Below are positions 5,362-5,573 of a stretch of 5,573 bases of DNA, in pieces. Under the pieces are notes generated by a model that had not been told where the DNA came from, ran no database searches, and worked only from the letters and a program-made list of their open reading frames with translations. Source of the stretch: Rhizobacter sp. (lineage in GTDB: Bacteria > Pseudomonadota > Gammaproteobacteria > Burkholderiales > Burkholderiaceae_C); the NCBI GenBank assembly GCA_025351675.1, contig JANXVK010000199.1, positions 1-5,573 on the forward strand. The letters run 5' to 3'. Both the position numbers and the translations under genes were made by a program. Each line of letters begins with the position of its first letter. Within the stretch, counting starts at the first letter, position 1.

Positions 5362-5573
5362 GCGATCTTCTTTTTCGCACCGTGCGCGCGCCCTCTCGAC
5401 GCTCGCCGCCTTGACGGCGATATCGGCACTGCCGTCGATCGCTGCAGCGCAATCGGCCGGCGGCGCGAGCTTGCCGCTGGTGATCGGCCAGGGCGCAGGC
5501 GGCACCAGCTACTCGGTGCCGATCCAGACGCTGCTGTTCTTCACCGCCCTGTCCTTTCTGCCGGCCGTGCTGC
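5351..5573 (+). CDS. fliP: Flagellar type III export gate protein FliP (5' part; 3' end outside window)
   Basis: FliP is the main subunit of the FliPQR export channel in the inner membrane. The window holds 74 codons of a family near 245-300 aa. The GTG start at 5351 follows AAGGGAG and overlaps fliO by 11 nt. The N-terminus has a cleavable signal peptide, as known for FliP: a basic start (R5, H10, R11, R13), a hydrophobic core (about 14-30), and a likely cut after AAA at 31-33. After a Gly/Ser-rich linker comes YSVPIQTLLFFTALSFLPAVL, the conserved first mature membrane segment (compare SLPVQTLVFITSLTFIPAIL in E. coli). fliQ and fliR would be expected downstream. Confidence 0.95.
   Translation, partial: MSAERSSFSHRARALSTLAALTAISALPSIAAAQSAGGASLPLVIGQGAGGTSYSVPIQTLLFFTALSFLPAVL

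Overview
This window is a stretch of a flagellar gene cluster from a GC-rich proteobacterium. All genes are on the + strand, in the order fliI (3' part), fliJ, fliK, fliL, fliM, fliN, fliO, fliP (5' part). Gene order, very high third-position GC and protein style fit a betaproteobacterium, probably of the Burkholderiales (Rubrivivax/Leptothrix-like). That placement is inference from composition and synteny, not from a search.

Layout: positions 2-733 hold the C-terminal half of the export ATPase FliI. A 139-nt gap holding a hairpin-rich element (copy 1) follows, then fliJ (873-1340) and fliK (1357-2637). A 138-nt AT-richer gap (2638-2775), bearing a 10-bp-spaced direct repeat and a weak promoter-like region, separates fliK from fliL (2782-3414, start corrected to the ATG behind an AAGGAG). 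A second 139-nt gap carries a diverged second copy of the element. Then come fliM (3554-4558), fliN (4548-4988, overlapping fliM), fliO (4996-5361) and fliP (from GTG 5351, overlapping fliO and running off the end).

How the genes work together: FliI and FliJ, with FliH presumably encoded upstream, energise and regulate type III export at the base of the flagellum. FliK is the exported hook-length ruler. FliL supports the stators and motor. FliM and FliN form the C-ring switch that binds CheY-P. FliO helps assemble the export gate, of which FliP is the core channel subunit. The layout matches two linked units, ...fliIJK and fliLMNOP..., with tight start/stop overlaps in fliM/fliN and fliO/fliP.

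The least expected feature is the pair of related intergenic elements, fliI/fliJ and fliL/fliM. Each gap is exactly 139 nt. Each element has a GGGCCACG...CGTGGCCC hairpin and ends in a conserved block that supplies the GAGGGG ribosome-binding site of the next gene. Each can also be read as a short ORF (44 and 48 codons) that begins at the upstream gene's stop and ends in an ATGA overlap with the downstream start. It may be an interspersed repeat inserted between operon genes, a translational-coupling leader peptide, or both. The sequence alone cannot decide.
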